DNA of 64,000 nucleotides from Gemmataceae bacterium (lineage in GTDB: Bacteria > Planctomycetota > Planctomycetia > Gemmatales > Gemmataceae), in the NCBI GenBank assembly GCA_022842245.1, contig JALHPZ010000015.1, positions 1 through 64,000 of the forward strand, read 5' to 3'. How positions within the stretch are numbered: the first letter of the stretch is position 1; every line of letters begins with the position of its first letter. The notes below the pieces were generated by a model. That model made no database searches. It worked only from the letters and a program-made list of their open reading frames with translations, and was not told where the DNA came from. The translations under genes and the position numbers were made by a program. Shown here piece by piece: positions 7,909 to 17,160 of this stretch.

Positions 7909-9255
7909 TCACTTCTTCTTCGCGGGCTGGGGACTTTCCCACTTCGGCGCGACGAGTTCGCCGTTCCAGGTGTCGAGGCGCTTCTGGAGAGCGGCGACAA
8001 CCGCGGGCTTCTTGTCCGCGAGGTTCGTGGACTCCGTAACGTCGGTGCCGAGGTCGTACAGTTCGGCCGGGTTCTTCCCAATCTTCACCAGTTTCAACAT
8101 GCCCGCGCGGACCGCGAAGTTCTGACCGCCGCCGGTGCGCCAGAACAGCACCCGGTCCGCGAGCGACTCCTTCGACTCGCCGCGCAGGTGCGGAAGGAGG
8201 TCCACCCCGTCGAGCTTCGGGTGCCGGGGCGCGTCGCCCCCGCCGGCCGCGAGTGCGGTCGGGAACACGTCGAGCGAACTCACCGGCTGGTCGAATCGGC
8301 CCGGCTTCAAGTTCGCCGGCCACGACACCACGAACGGCACGCGGACCCCGCCCTCGTACACCTGCCCTTTCGCTCCCCGGAGCGGGGTGTTGCGGCAGTT
8401 GGTCACGCCGACCGGGCCGCCGTTGTCACTGAAGAAGACGACGAGGGTGTTGTCGGTCAGCCCGTGCTCCTTCAACTTCGCCGCCAGCACGCCGACCGCG
8501 TCGTCCATCCCGCAGACCATCGCCCCGTACGTCCGCAGTTTCTCGTCCTTGATGTCCTTCACCCGGTCGAGGTACTTCGGAGGGGCCTGGAGCGGGGTGT
8601 GCGGCGCGTTGAACGCGAGGTACAGGAAGAACGGCTTCGACTTGTAGGCGTCCACGAACGCGGCGGCCTCGCGCCCGAGGGCGTCGGTCAGGTACTCGCC
8701 CTCCTCAACCGGCTTCTCGTTGCGGACGAGCGGAATCAGGTACTCCTGTTTCGCCTTCATCGGGTCGGTCTTGAAGGTGTTGTGGTTGAAGTACTGGTGA
8801 CCGCCGCCGAGCATCCCGAAGTACGAGTCGAACCCGCGGCGGTTCGGGTGGAACGACGGGTGCGCGCCGAGGTGCCACTTCCCGACCGCGCCGGTGGCGT
8901 ACCCGACTTTCTTCAGGGCGTCGGCGAGCGTGGGCTGGTCGAGCGGCAAGCCGACGTCCTTGTTCCCCGGGAGCCACGCGGGGTTGTTCTCGTGCCCGAA
9001 CCGCTGCTGGTATCGGCCCGTCAGGAGGGCGGCCCGGGTGGGCGAGCAAAACGGGTGCGTGACGTACCCGTTCGTGCAGACGATTCCGCGCTTCGCGAGG
9101 GCGTCGAGGTGCGGGGTCGGGATGTCCTTGCACCCCTGAAACCCCACGTCGGCGTACCCGAGGTCGTCGGCCACGACGACGATGACGTTCGGCTTCTCCG
9201 CGGCCCGCACGGGCATCGCAAGCAGTGCCGCGAGCAGAAGGACGGTTCGTTTCAT
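7909..9255 (-). CDS. Sulfatase (CSPTR type)
   Basis: The 448-residue product opens with a clear signal peptide ([20 protein letters not shown]). It has the metal-binding [16 protein letters not shown] and the formylglycine box CSPTR (Cys70), then [20 protein letters not shown] and FFSDNGG, all in the usual order and length for a one-domain bacterial sulfatase. Its ATG overlaps the TGA of the upstream gene as ATGA (9252-9255), the classic sign of translational coupling. The gene product should be exported and matured by a formylglycine-generating or anSME enzyme encoded elsewhere; none lies in this window. The sulfated substrate is not predictable, but four sulfatases in a row suggest sequential removal of sulfates from one complex glycan. 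Confidence 0.9.
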   Translation of the reverse strand: MKRTVLLLAALLAMPVRAAEKPNVIVVVADDLGYADVGFQGCKDIPTPHLDALAKRGIVCTNGYVTHPFCSPTRAALLTGRYQQRFGHENNPAWLPGNKDVGLPLDQPTLADALKKVGYATGAVGKWHLGAHPSFHPNRRGFDSYFGMLGGGHQYFNHNTFKTDPMKAKQEYLIPLVRNEKPVEEGEYLTDALGREAAAFVDAYKSKPFFLYLAFNAPHTPLQAPPKYLDRVKDIKDEKLRTYGAMVCGMDDAVGVLAAKLKEHGLTDNTLVVFFSDNGGPVGVTNCRNTPLRGAKGQVYEGGVRVPFVVSWPANLKPGRFDQPVSSLDVFPTALAAGGGDAPRHPKLDGVDLLPHLRGESKESLADRVLFWRTGGGQNFAVRAGMLKLVKIGKNPAELYDLGTDVTESTNLADKKPAVVAALQKRLDTWNGELVAPKWESPQPAKKK

Positions 9256-10643
9256 CGCTCGGTCCCCGATTCGATGGTCTTGATCCTTGCCGACATCACG
9301 GTGCGAATGGCCTCGAACTTCTGGTCGCCGGCACGGTTGACCCACTCGCCGGGGTCGGCCGCGTGGTCGTACAGTTCCGCGCCTTTCTTGCCATCGTCCC
9401 ACTCGGTGTACCGGTACTTCTCGGTGCGAATCGAACGGCCCAGGACCGCCCCGCGCTTGATCACCGTCAGTGTCGCCTCCTTGTGCTTTCGACCGGTGTC
9501 GTCGAGCAGCGCGCGGAAACTCGCCCCTTCGAGTTGTTTCGGCACGTCGTTCAGACGGCACAACTCGGCCAGGGTCGGGTAGATGTCGATGAACTCCGCG
9601 AGCGCCGCGGTCGGCTTCCCGTTCCCCTTCGCGCCGGGCACCCGCACGATCAACGGCGTGCGGCAACTCCGCTCGAACAGCGTGTTCTTGTTCCACCAGT
9701 TCCGCACGCCAAGCTCGTACCCGTGGTCGCCGAGGAACACCACGATCGTGTTCTCCGCGAGCTTGTTCTTGTCGAGGGCGTCGAGCAACCGGCCCACCTG
9801 CGCGTCCATGAAACTGACGCCGGCAGAGTAGGCGTGCAGGAACTCGCGCCGCTCCTTGTCCGTGAACTTGTCAAAGGCGTCCTTGAACGCGCCCCCGCCG
9901 AGCGAGAGCGGGTACGGCGGCTTGTACCCGTCCGGCATCTTGGGGAGTTCAAACCCGCCGTTGTCGTAGAGGTCGAAGTACTTCTTCGGCGACTCGAAAG
10001 GGTCGTGCGGGCGGTAGAAGCCGACCGCGAGGAACAGTGGCTTGTCGCGCTTTGCGCCCAGGATTTTGATCGCCTCGTCGGCGAGTTGCCCGTCGGCCTG
10101 TTCGGAATCCGCGCCCTCGGCGGCGAGCCACCGGCACCACGCCAGCGCCCCGCCGGTCAGGTTGCGCCCTTCGCCCTTGACTCCCACGGCAGTGGTTCGG
10201 CCGTAGAACACGCGGTCGAACGATTTCGGGTCGTCCATCTCCTTCTTCGTGTCGTCCGGCGACAGCCCGCGGTGGAATACCTTGCCCAGTCCGATCGCTT
10301 CGTAGCCGTTCGTGCGGAACAGTTCGGGCAGCGTGACCGCGTTCGGGAGTGTCTTCCGGAAGTGCGTCGTGTTGTCCATAACGCGGGTGGTGGTCGGCCG
10401 CAGCCCCGTGAGGAACGAGGTGCGGCTCGGGTTGCACACGGTGTATTGCACGTAGGCGCGGTCGAACCGCACGCCGGACGCCGCGAGTCGGTCGATGTTC
10501 GGGGACTTCACGACCTTATGGCCGTAGCACCCGAGGTCGCAGTTCAGATCGTCGGCAACGATGAACAGGACGTTCGGCGGGGCCGCGGCATGCGTGACCG
10601 GAACCACCGCCCCGAGCGCGACGAACAGCAAGAGGGATCGCAT
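9252..10643 (-). CDS. Iduronate-2-sulfatase-like sulfatase
   Basis: A 463-residue exported sulfatase with signal peptide [20 protein letters not shown]. The box CNPSR (Cys70) inside [17 protein letters not shown] and the N-terminal [19 protein letters not shown] are characteristic of the iduronate-2-sulfatase-like branch, as are GLGKVFHRG and GFYRPHDPF. The usual second metal-site segment [12 protein letters not shown] is present. It differs clearly from its three neighbours, so this is a set of distinct specificities rather than a tandem amplification. It is coupled to the downstream sulfatase by a 4-base ATGA overlap and lies 28 bases after the upstream one. Confidence 0.9.
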   Translation of the reverse strand: MRSLLLFVALGAVVPVTHAAAPPNVLFIVADDLNCDLGCYGHKVVKSPNIDRLAASGVRFDRAYVQYTVCNPSRTSFLTGLRPTTTRVMDNTTHFRKTLPNAVTLPELFRTNGYEAIGLGKVFHRGLSPDDTKKEMDDPKSFDRVFYGRTTAVGVKGEGRNLTGGALAWCRWLAAEGADSEQADGQLADEAIKILGAKRDKPLFLAVGFYRPHDPFESPKKYFDLYDNGGFELPKMPDGYKPPYPLSLGGGAFKDAFDKFTDKERREFLHAYSAGVSFMDAQVGRLLDALDKNKLAENTIVVFLGDHGYELGVRNWWNKNTLFERSCRTPLIVRVPGAKGNGKPTAALAEFIDIYPTLAELCRLNDVPKQLEGASFRALLDDTGRKHKEATLTVIKRGAVLGRSIRTEKYRYTEWDDGKKGAELYDHAADPGEWVNRAGDQKFEAIRTVMSARIKTIESGTER

Positions 10644-10671
10644 CGGTTCTCCTTCGCGGGGCGTACCGTCG

Positions 10672-12549
10672 TCAGTTGCTCGTCACCTTCAGATTGGTGA
10701 TTTTGCCCTCGAATGGCTTGCCCTTCGAGTAATTCGCAACGGGCTGACCGTTGTCATGGCCGACGCAGAAGTCTTCCGCCGGTTGGCGCGGGACCGGCCC
10801 GGGAACTTTTCCTTTGACGATCGCCTGCTCGCCGACGGCAAGCGTGAGTGCCCCGTCCCGGCCGACGGTCGCCACGATCTTCACCGGCCCCTTGATCGAC
10901 TCCGACGGCACGTCGGTGACCGCGTCCTTCGGGCCTGTCCGCACCGAGAACACCACCCGGCCACCCTTGAGATGCAGGGCGTACCCGGCCGACGCCCCGC
11001 CGTGGGCCACGATCACCGCGTCGCGGAGGTCGGTTTCAATCTCGCAGGACAGGGTGAAGGCCTTGCCCGCAATCTGCGGTGCGGACCCGGACGGGACCGC
11101 GTCGCCGGGCTTGAGTTTGTCGAGTGCCGCGGGCTTCGGGGCGTCCTTCCCCTTGGGCACTTCGTCGACAGGGTAGAGCGGATGGGGCTTCGCAACCACT
11201 CCCGCGGGACGACGCGATTTTGGCGCCGGCCCGCCAATCTCATCGTTCATCGATGTGATGAGCTTGGAGAGTTTCTCGACGACGTCCGGGTGCTTGTCGG
11301 CAAGGTTGGTCGTTTCGCCGATGTCCGCGTCGAGGTCGTAAAGCCGCGGGTTGGGCTTCGACGCTTCCACCGTAGTCTTGTCGGCGGCGTCCGCTTGCGG
11401 GGCGATCGCGAGTTTCCACCGCCCCTGCCGCACGGCTTGCAAGTTATACCCCGAGAAGTAGTAGTGCGCCTCGCGCGGCGACTCCTTGCTTTTGCCGAAC
11501 AGCACCGGTGACAGGTCGCGCCCGTCGATCACCGGTTCGGCGGGCACCTTGCCGCCTGCAATCGTCACGCAGGTCGGCAGGAGGTCGATCGTTCCCGCGA
11601 CGGCGTCGGACGTGCTCTTCGGCGCGATCTTGCCGGGCCACCACGCGATGGTCGGCACCCGGACGCCGCCCTCCCAGGTGCTCCCCTTGCCGCCGCGGAG
11701 CGGCTTCGCGCTGCCGCCGTCTGCCCCCTTCACCAACCACGGGCCGTTGTCACTCGTGAAGATCACCAGTGTTCGCTCCGACAGTTTCAGTTCGCGAAGC
11801 GTGCCGAGCACTTGGCCGACGCTCCAGTCCACCTCCTCGACCCAGTCGCCGAACCGCCCGTTGGGCGACTTGCCACGGAACTTCTCGCCCGCGTGGATCG
11901 GCGTATGGACCGCGGTGTGCGGGAGGTACAGGAAGAACGGCCGGTCCTTGTTCGCCGCGATGAACCCGACGGCCTCTTTCGTGTACCGTTCGACGATCTC
12001 ACTTTGTTTCCCGTCGGTGAGCAGTTCGGCCACCTTGTCGTCGCGGAGCAGGGGCACGACGCGCTCGCCCGTCTCTTTCGACTTCTTCTGCATGTCGTTC
12101 GAGTATGGGATGCCGAGGTAGTGGTCGAAGCCCTGCCGTGTTGGCAGGAACTCGGGCTGGTCGCCGAGGTGCCACTTGCCGATACACTGCGTCGCGTAAC
12201 CCAGTTCCTTGAGCCGCTCGGCGACGGTGAATTCCTTGGGGTTCAGCCCCTGCGGGCCGGCCGGGAAATACACGCCGGGAACGGACACCCGCGCACCGTA
12301 ACAACCGGTCATCAACTGCGCCCGCGACACCGAGCACACGGGCGCGGCGTAGAAACTCGTGAGTTTCATCCCCTCGGCGGCCATGCGGTCGAGGTGGGGC
12401 GTCTTTTGTTTGGTCGCGCCGAACGGCCCGATATCCGCGTACCCCAGGTCGTCGATGAAGATGACAACAACGTTCGGCTTCGGGGCGTCGGTGGCACGAA
12501 CCATGGCTGCAAGGTGCAACACGACGAGTGCGACGAACAGTGGGCGCAT
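10672..12549 (-). CDS. Sulfatase with C-terminal LamG-like beta-sandwich domain, CSVSR active site
   Basis: A 625-residue exported protein. After the signal peptide ([20 protein letters not shown]) comes the sulfatase core: [16 protein letters not shown], the box CSVSR (Cys72) in [31 protein letters not shown] and FTSDNGPW. Residues from about 495 to the end form a beta-rich domain ([20 protein letters not shown] and following) resembling LamG/concanavalin-type modules, probably a carbohydrate-binding add-on. The third active-site position, normally Pro or Ala, is Val, which is unusual for formylglycine maturation. A good binding site (CAGGAG) precedes the ATG. It is the first intact sulfatase of the leftward-transcribed block. 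Confidence 0.87.
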   Translation of the reverse strand: MRPLFVALVVLHLAAMVRATDAPKPNVVVIFIDDLGYADIGPFGATKQKTPHLDRMAAEGMKLTSFYAAPVCSVSRAQLMTGCYGARVSVPGVYFPAGPQGLNPKEFTVAERLKELGYATQCIGKWHLGDQPEFLPTRQGFDHYLGIPYSNDMQKKSKETGERVVPLLRDDKVAELLTDGKQSEIVERYTKEAVGFIAANKDRPFFLYLPHTAVHTPIHAGEKFRGKSPNGRFGDWVEEVDWSVGQVLGTLRELKLSERTLVIFTSDNGPWLVKGADGGSAKPLRGGKGSTWEGGVRVPTIAWWPGKIAPKSTSDAVAGTIDLLPTCVTIAGGKVPAEPVIDGRDLSPVLFGKSKESPREAHYYFSGYNLQAVRQGRWKLAIAPQADAADKTTVEASKPNPRLYDLDADIGETTNLADKHPDVVEKLSKLITSMNDEIGGPAPKSRRPAGVVAKPHPLYPVDEVPKGKDAPKPAALDKLKPGDAVPSGSAPQIAGKAFTLSCEIETDLRDAVIVAHGGASAGYALHLKGGRVVFSVRTGPKDAVTDVPSESIKGPVKIVATVGRDGALTLAVGEQAIVKGKVPGPVPRQPAEDFCVGHDNGQPVANYSKGKPFEGKITNLKVTSN

Positions 12550-12577
12550 GGCAGCTCCTGTGGAAAGTGAACGGCCG

Positions 12578-12820
12578 TCAGTCGGCCCAGACGAACAGCT
12601 CGGTCAGCAGTTCCCAGCGATAGTAGTAGGTCGTCTGGATGTCCGCGTCCGGACACTCGAAGAACGGGACGTTCGCCTTGTACCAGTCCCAGTCCTTGTT
12701 GTCCCAGAACGTCTCGCGGTCGAGAAGCGGTTGCGGCGCGAGCAACGGTTCCGCCACCGCCGCCGACAGTAGGCCACATGCTACGAGCAATAGGGAACAG
12801 AATGTTCGGAGATGGGACAT
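12578..12820 (-). pseudogene. N-terminal remnant of an MGH1-like glycosidase-domain protein
   Basis: An 80-residue frame starts with a signal peptide (MSHLRTFCSLLLVACGLLSAAVAE) and the segment FWDNKDWDWYKANVPFFE, then DADIQTTYYYRWELLTE. In the full-length family this is the opening of a several-hundred-residue (alpha/alpha)6 glycosidase-like enzyme (MGH1-like). Here the homology ends abruptly and the frame stops after LFVWAD, 28 bases before the start of the neighbouring sulfatase. The catalytic part is gone, so a deletion has fused the gene's start to the sulfatase promoter region. The short exported peptide, if made, has no obvious activity. It follows the upstream phosphoesterase by 4 bases. 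Confidence 0.7.
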
Positions 12821-12824
12821 GTGA

Positions 12825-13844
12825 TTACTTGCCCTGTGTGATCGGCTTGTCGAGCAGGTACTTCCACTCCCACTCGACCCTCTCTGTTGCCTTCGGGTCT
12901 TTTTTGGCCTGGAACCCGACGCGGAGGCGTTTCGCGGTAACCTCGGCCACGAAGAACCCTTTCTCCGTCTGCCCCGTGTTGACGCAGTCGATGGCCTTCT
13001 CTTCGCCCTCGGGTTTGTATTTCCGCAGCCCGGTCCCACTGTGACCGTAGAAGTAGGCAATCACGTTGTACGGCTTCACAGACTTGTAGAACTCGGCCCA
13101 GTCCTCGGGGTGCCACCAGTCGGTGTCCACGCCGCAGTGCGACATCACGACCACCGGCCGGCCGCTGTCGCCGACGTTCTTCTTCAAGTCGTCCTTGACG
13201 AACGCGAGCGCCCCTTGCGGGTCGTGCCACGGGAGCGAGTAGCGCACCTTCGCATGTTGCTTGTCGGCCGGATACAGGTTGGCTTGAACAAAGTGCACTT
13301 GGCCCCAGTCCCACGAATAGTGCAGGCCGTTCTCGGACACGGTGCCAATGCGGCCGGCTTTCTTGCGCAATACGTTCCGGTCCTTGATTTTCGACTGCAC
13401 GCTGAAGCCAAACTTCTCCTTTCCGGCCGGCGGGCCGTCGTGATTCCCCCACCCCTCGAACACCGGATACTTCAGGAGTCCGTCGGTGCCGTCGAGGCCG
13501 AACTGTTTCTCGAAGTACCGCCATTGCAGGGCCGTCTCGTTCCGCTTGTCCCCGTCGTCGATCAGGTCGCCGAGCGCGAGGACGCCGCGGGGTTTGCCGA
13601 CCGTCCCGCCGCCAAGCTTGTCGGGCCAGGGCGTGCCCGTGATCGCGTTCATCCGCTCGATGCTCAACTTGTTTCGCTCGATGCGTTCCAGATTCTTGGA
13701 CGACACGTAGTGCGAGTCCGACGTCGCGATGAAGGTGAGCGGTTCCGAGTCTTCAGGTGCCGCAATCGCGAGCGGCGGCAGTGTGCTGATGACAGCCGCC
13801 ACACCGATAACAATAACCGAGAGTCCGATTCCGAACCGATTCAT
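12825..13844 (-). CDS. Exported calcineurin-like metallophosphoesterase
   Basis: A 339-residue protein with an N-terminal signal/anchor segment (IGLSVIVIGVAAVISTLPPLAIA). All the metallophosphoesterase metal ligands are visible: D43-x-H45 (TSDSHY), GD93 in LGDLIDDGD, GNHD (N134, H135), the SHCGVD histidine and the GHS element near residue 270. The fold uses two metals to hydrolyse phosphoesters, but this subfamily (with the block LHYSWDWGQVHFVQ) has no assigned substrate. It shares that block and much of its layout with the next gene upstream, so the two are diverged tandem paralogues. Its setting, among sulfatases and a glycosidase remnant, suggests work on an extracellular phosphorylated or sulfated polymer. 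Confidence 0.85.
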   Translation of the reverse strand: MNRFGIGLSVIVIGVAAVISTLPPLAIAAPEDSEPLTFIATSDSHYVSSKNLERIERNKLSIERMNAITGTPWPDKLGGGTVGKPRGVLALGDLIDDGDKRNETALQWRYFEKQFGLDGTDGLLKYPVFEGWGNHDGPPAGKEKFGFSVQSKIKDRNVLRKKAGRIGTVSENGLHYSWDWGQVHFVQANLYPADKQHAKVRYSLPWHDPQGALAFVKDDLKKNVGDSGRPVVVMSHCGVDTDWWHPEDWAEFYKSVKPYNVIAYFYGHSGTGLRKYKPEGEEKAIDCVNTGQTEKGFFVAEVTAKRLRVGFQAKKDPKATERVEWEWKYLLDKPITQGK

Positions 13845-13869
13845 CGATGATTCCTTGTCTGGGGGTTGG

Positions 13870-14688
13870 TTACTTCCGGGTTCCGGTGACGGGAGCGGTC
13901 CATGTCTGCGGGCTCCACGTGCCGGTTTCCCAGGCGTCGGTCGTCTGGTACTCGCGCACGATCAGGCCGTCGCCACTGATCTCGAAGTAGAAGACCGCCT
14001 GCTGCTGGCCGGCGAAGTGACTGCTGTTGTCCACGTTGAACGTGGGGATGCCCTCCTTCGCGGCCTTGTTCGTGCCGTCCCACCGGAAGACCTTTCGGGC
14101 GTGCGTGTGGCCGTACAGGATGGCCGCGATGGTGTACCCCTTCAGCGCGTCGTGGAACCCCTTCACGTCGGCCGGGTCCCACTCCATCCCCTCGGCCTTC
14201 TTGTCCTCGACCGGTAGGGACTGCGCATACCGGAGCATGTCCACGTGGTGCGTGATAACGACCGGCTTCCCGGACGTGCCGACCTTCTCTTTGAGATCGC
14301 TGACGAGGAACTCCAGGCTGCCGAGAGGGCCGTACCGCCGCTTACGGGTCACGCACTCCACTTGTCCTACGACGATCCCGAGGTTGATGAAGTGAACGCC
14401 GCCCCAGTCCCACGAGTAGTGAACGCCGGTCTTCGACACGTTCGTGACACCCGGCCGCGTCTTGTTCCGGGCGATGATCTTTTTCACCGCGAGGCCGTCC
14501 CCGCGGGGGCTGTCGTGGTTCCCATGCACCTCGTACACCGGCACCTTGAGCTTGCCGTCTTTCCCCGTCAGCCCGTAGGCGTCGGCGAACTCCGCCCACT
14601 CGGTCTCCTGCATCTTCACGTTCGCATTGTCCCCGGTGTCGATGCGGTCGCCAGCGTGGATCAACCCCGCGGGGCGAGGACGGTTCCG
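13870..14688 (-). pseudogene. Second metallophosphoesterase, 5'-truncated
   Basis: The conserved body is intact from PAGLIHAGDRIDTGDN through EVHGNHDSPRG, GVHYSWDWGGVHFIN, VITHHVDML and ILYGHTHARK to the stop at 13870. The beginning of the domain, which should carry the signal peptide and the first metal motif D-x-H, is missing. Upstream of about 14690 the sequence changes to a transposase remnant on the other strand, with an in-frame stop about 65 bases further up. A TTG at 14664 is the only near start. Without the D-x-H ligands the protein should be inactive. The lesion probably also removed the original promoter of the whole leftward block. Confidence 0.75.
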
Positions 14689-15208
14689 CCCTCTGCCGTC
14701 TCTCGGTGCTGTTCTTCATCCATCCCGGCACGCGGAAGGTGTTCATCGGCGGCGTGAGCGCGATCCCCGACGCGGTCTGGATGCAACAGCAGGCGAGGAA
14801 CGCCACGATGCGGATGGAAGAGATGGGGCATCCGGTTACGCACCTGATCATCGATCACGACGGGTAGTACGCGAAGGAGTTCGATGCGATCTTTGAGGCC
14901 GAGGATGCGAAAGTGCAGCGCGTCGGACCGAGGGCACCCAATTTGAATGCCACGGCCGAGAGATTCGCTCTCACATTGCGTCACGAGATTCTCTACCACT
15001 TCTGCATCCTGTGCGAGAGCATCTGCGCCACCTGTTCAACGAGTTCGTCACCCGCTACTGCCATGACGAACGCCCGCATCAGGGGATCGACAACGTCCCG
15101 CCGTTGGCCGACGAGGAGCCGGCCACGGTGAAGTTCCCGACCGGCCGAGTGCGGTGCCGGAAGCGGTTCGGCGGGCTGTTCAAGAGCTACTACCGCTCCG
15201 CTGCCTGA
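14687..15208 (+). pseudogene. Decayed rve-type integrase/transposase fragment
   Basis: The plus strand encodes the catalytic-core region of a planctomycete rve (DDE) transposase: CRLSVLFFIHPGTRKVFIGG, then VTHLIIDHDG, RVGPRAPNLNATAERFALTL and, in another frame, HLRHLFNEFVTRYCHDERPH and QGIDNVPPL. The second Asp (IDHD) and the Glu (AER) are recognisable. An in-frame TAG follows IDHDG (14864-14866), and a frameshift near 15000 separates the last quarter. The N-terminal helix-turn-helix part is absent, and no terminal inverted repeats could be found. The fragment abuts the truncated phosphoesterase. The 255 bases after it, up to the glycosyltransferase stop, hold nothing I recognise. Confidence 0.75.
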
Positions 15209-15463
15209 CGCAGGTCGGGAGCGCGGCCGATTCTCTCGTTGTTCCGCTCGATCGGATCGCGTTGAAGGACCGCGCCGGTTCGCAAATCGCCCCATATCCA
15301 AAATCGTCTGTGCACCATTCACTGCCCGAATTCGGACATCCCTTGTCTTGTTCCGGCTGCGGTTGAGTCTGGAAATCGCAGTGTGAACGAGTGGACAGAA
15401 TAATTGCACAGGACGGGCCGTGCCGTGTCCACTCACTTCCAACGCCTCGTACTGCAGTCGAGT

Positions 15464-17137
15464 TCAGACGTGACCACGGAGGACACCGTATTTGAGCAGC
15501 CAGGCGATAGTAGCGAGGTTCGATTCCGACCGTTCGCCGATCGCGCTGAGGTCGGCCGTCCATTCCGCGAGAGTACCGATTTCCCGAGATGAGATCGCCT
15601 GTTGAAGTTTCGCCATGTTCGCGATTCGCAGGTTTGCCGAGAAATTCGTCAGCGGGTGGTCGGGTAATTGAGCGCCGGGTACCCGCTCCAGAATTGTGGT
15701 AGGTTCCAACCATCGCGTGGGGTAATTGGCGAACGTGCGCGCGAGGTACGGATACTTGGCAGGTCCCTGCTGGCGAGCGGGAAACGGTGGCACGGCATCG
15801 GCTAACTCCCGCCAGAATGCCTCATAACGCTGGACCACCCGGGACCAGGTGAAACGGTTGACCACCCGCTCACGGCCGGCCTGGCCGAACCGCAACCGGA
15901 GTGCGGCGTCGGAGACCAATCGTGACAATCGCACCGTAGCGGCCTCCAGATCGACGATGACCGATTGCGAACACTCTGCGAGGAAGTGATCGTAGTTTGT
16001 CTGACCGGCGAGCAATCGTAAAGTCGCGCCACTCGCGGCTTCCGGCAGTGAGAATGTCGGTACTCGGAATCCGGTCTCGTTCTCCACGACGAGGTCACGG
16101 TAGCCATTCCAGTCCGAAGCCAACACCGGCAAGCCACACGCCATCGCTTCGAGGATCACGAGGCCGAAGGTTTCCTGAATGTTGTCCGGCAGCGAAGCAA
16201 AAATATCAGCCGCGTGCCAGACGGTTTGGCGAATCGTGGCATTCTGGCCATCCACGAACGAGGTGCGCACATTCGGCGCGAAACGATTCGCACCATCGCG
16301 GAACGCTTGGGCGACCGACGGATGCGCGGCCCAACCGGCGAACACGACGTGGACTTTCTGCCCCGTGCGTTTCGCCGATTCGTTGGCTGCATGGAATAAC
16401 GGGAACGGATGAGCCTTCGCATGATGCGATAGCCGGCCCACGCACAGAACCATCATTTCGTCGTCGGTGACCTGGAGATTCGCACGACTGCGTTGCCGGT
16501 CGTCGCGTGTGGCCGGTCGGTATCGCTCCGGATTCACCCCGAGCGGGATCACTTCCAATCGGGGACGAAGATGATTCCTGCCGCCGAATCGCTCGGCGAG
16601 GTAGTCGCCGTAGTCGTCGAGGACCGCACGGACCATCGCCCGCACGGCTTCCGAAGTGCAGATGAGCGCATCGCAGGATGCGAACGGTGCGGTGAGCAAC
16701 GCACATAACGCGGCCACCGCTTGCGGCGAAGCGAGCGTATGCGTGACTCCGCAGAGAGCGACCGGCGCCGGGCGGGGCGAGTGACGCAGCCACGCGAAGC
16801 GCTCGTCCGGTGGTGTTGGGAAGTGCAACACCTTCGCGGGTGGAGATGGCGATGCAAACTCTGCGAGGAAGTCCGCTTCGGGAACCAAATGCAATTTGCG
16901 AACGGCGTGTCGGCTTGAAGAATGGTCCCGGCAGGTGCGCACGAGTGGCTCGGCCAGCTCGCGCGTCGGCACGACCGCGGTGAGGCTTTGCCACGAGCCA
17001 TGCGCGAGAAACGCATCGAGGAACTGATGGCCCGCGACCTGACGGCCCATCAAGCCGGCTGGCCCCCCCGGACCGGCCGGCGTACTGCGTTCGAGATAGG
17101 CATCCGGATGGTAGCACAACGCGGCGGGAGATTGCAC
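15464..17137 (-). CDS. GT4-family glycosyltransferase
   Basis: A 557-residue cytoplasmic GT-B enzyme. The C-terminal Rossmann half carries the E-x7-E signature in ETFGLVILEAMACGLPVLAS (nucleotide-sugar binding) and the preceding VLCVGRLSHHAKAHP. The N-terminal half has LEVIPLGVNPERYRP at the domain junction. About 150 further residues at the C-terminus match nothing I know. I start at GTG 17137 because GGGAG sits 8 bases upstream; the alternative ATG at 17161 overlaps the stop of the giant gene (TGATG) but has no binding site. Either way the gene directly follows the 17-kb giant gene on the same transcript, so it may glycosylate that exported protein or a matrix polymer. The sugar and acceptor are unknown. 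Confidence 0.85.
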   Translation of the reverse strand: MQSPAALCYHPDAYLERSTPAGPGGPAGLMGRQVAGHQFLDAFLAHGSWQSLTAVVPTRELAEPLVRTCRDHSSSRHAVRKLHLVPEADFLAEFASPSPPAKVLHFPTPPDERFAWLRHSPRPAPVALCGVTHTLASPQAVAALCALLTAPFASCDALICTSEAVRAMVRAVLDDYGDYLAERFGGRNHLRPRLEVIPLGVNPERYRPATRDDRQRSRANLQVTDDEMMVLCVGRLSHHAKAHPFPLFHAANESAKRTGQKVHVVFAGWAAHPSVAQAFRDGANRFAPNVRTSFVDGQNATIRQTVWHAADIFASLPDNIQETFGLVILEAMACGLPVLASDWNGYRDLVVENETGFRVPTFSLPEAASGATLRLLAGQTNYDHFLAECSQSVIVDLEAATVRLSRLVSDAALRLRFGQAGRERVVNRFTWSRVVQRYEAFWRELADAVPPFPARQQGPAKYPYLARTFANYPTRWLEPTTILERVPGAQLPDHPLTNFSANLRIANMAKLQQAISSREIGTLAEWTADLSAIGERSESNLATIAWLLKYGVLRGHV

Positions 17138-17160
17138 GTTTCGTTCTCCCGCCCCGGGCA

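Noticed and set aside
7898..8323. N-terminal extension of the first sulfatase by 142 residues
   Set aside because: Arg/Pro-rich sequence antiparallel to nothing conserved and overlapping the next sulfatase's coding region; the signal peptide begins near 7897.
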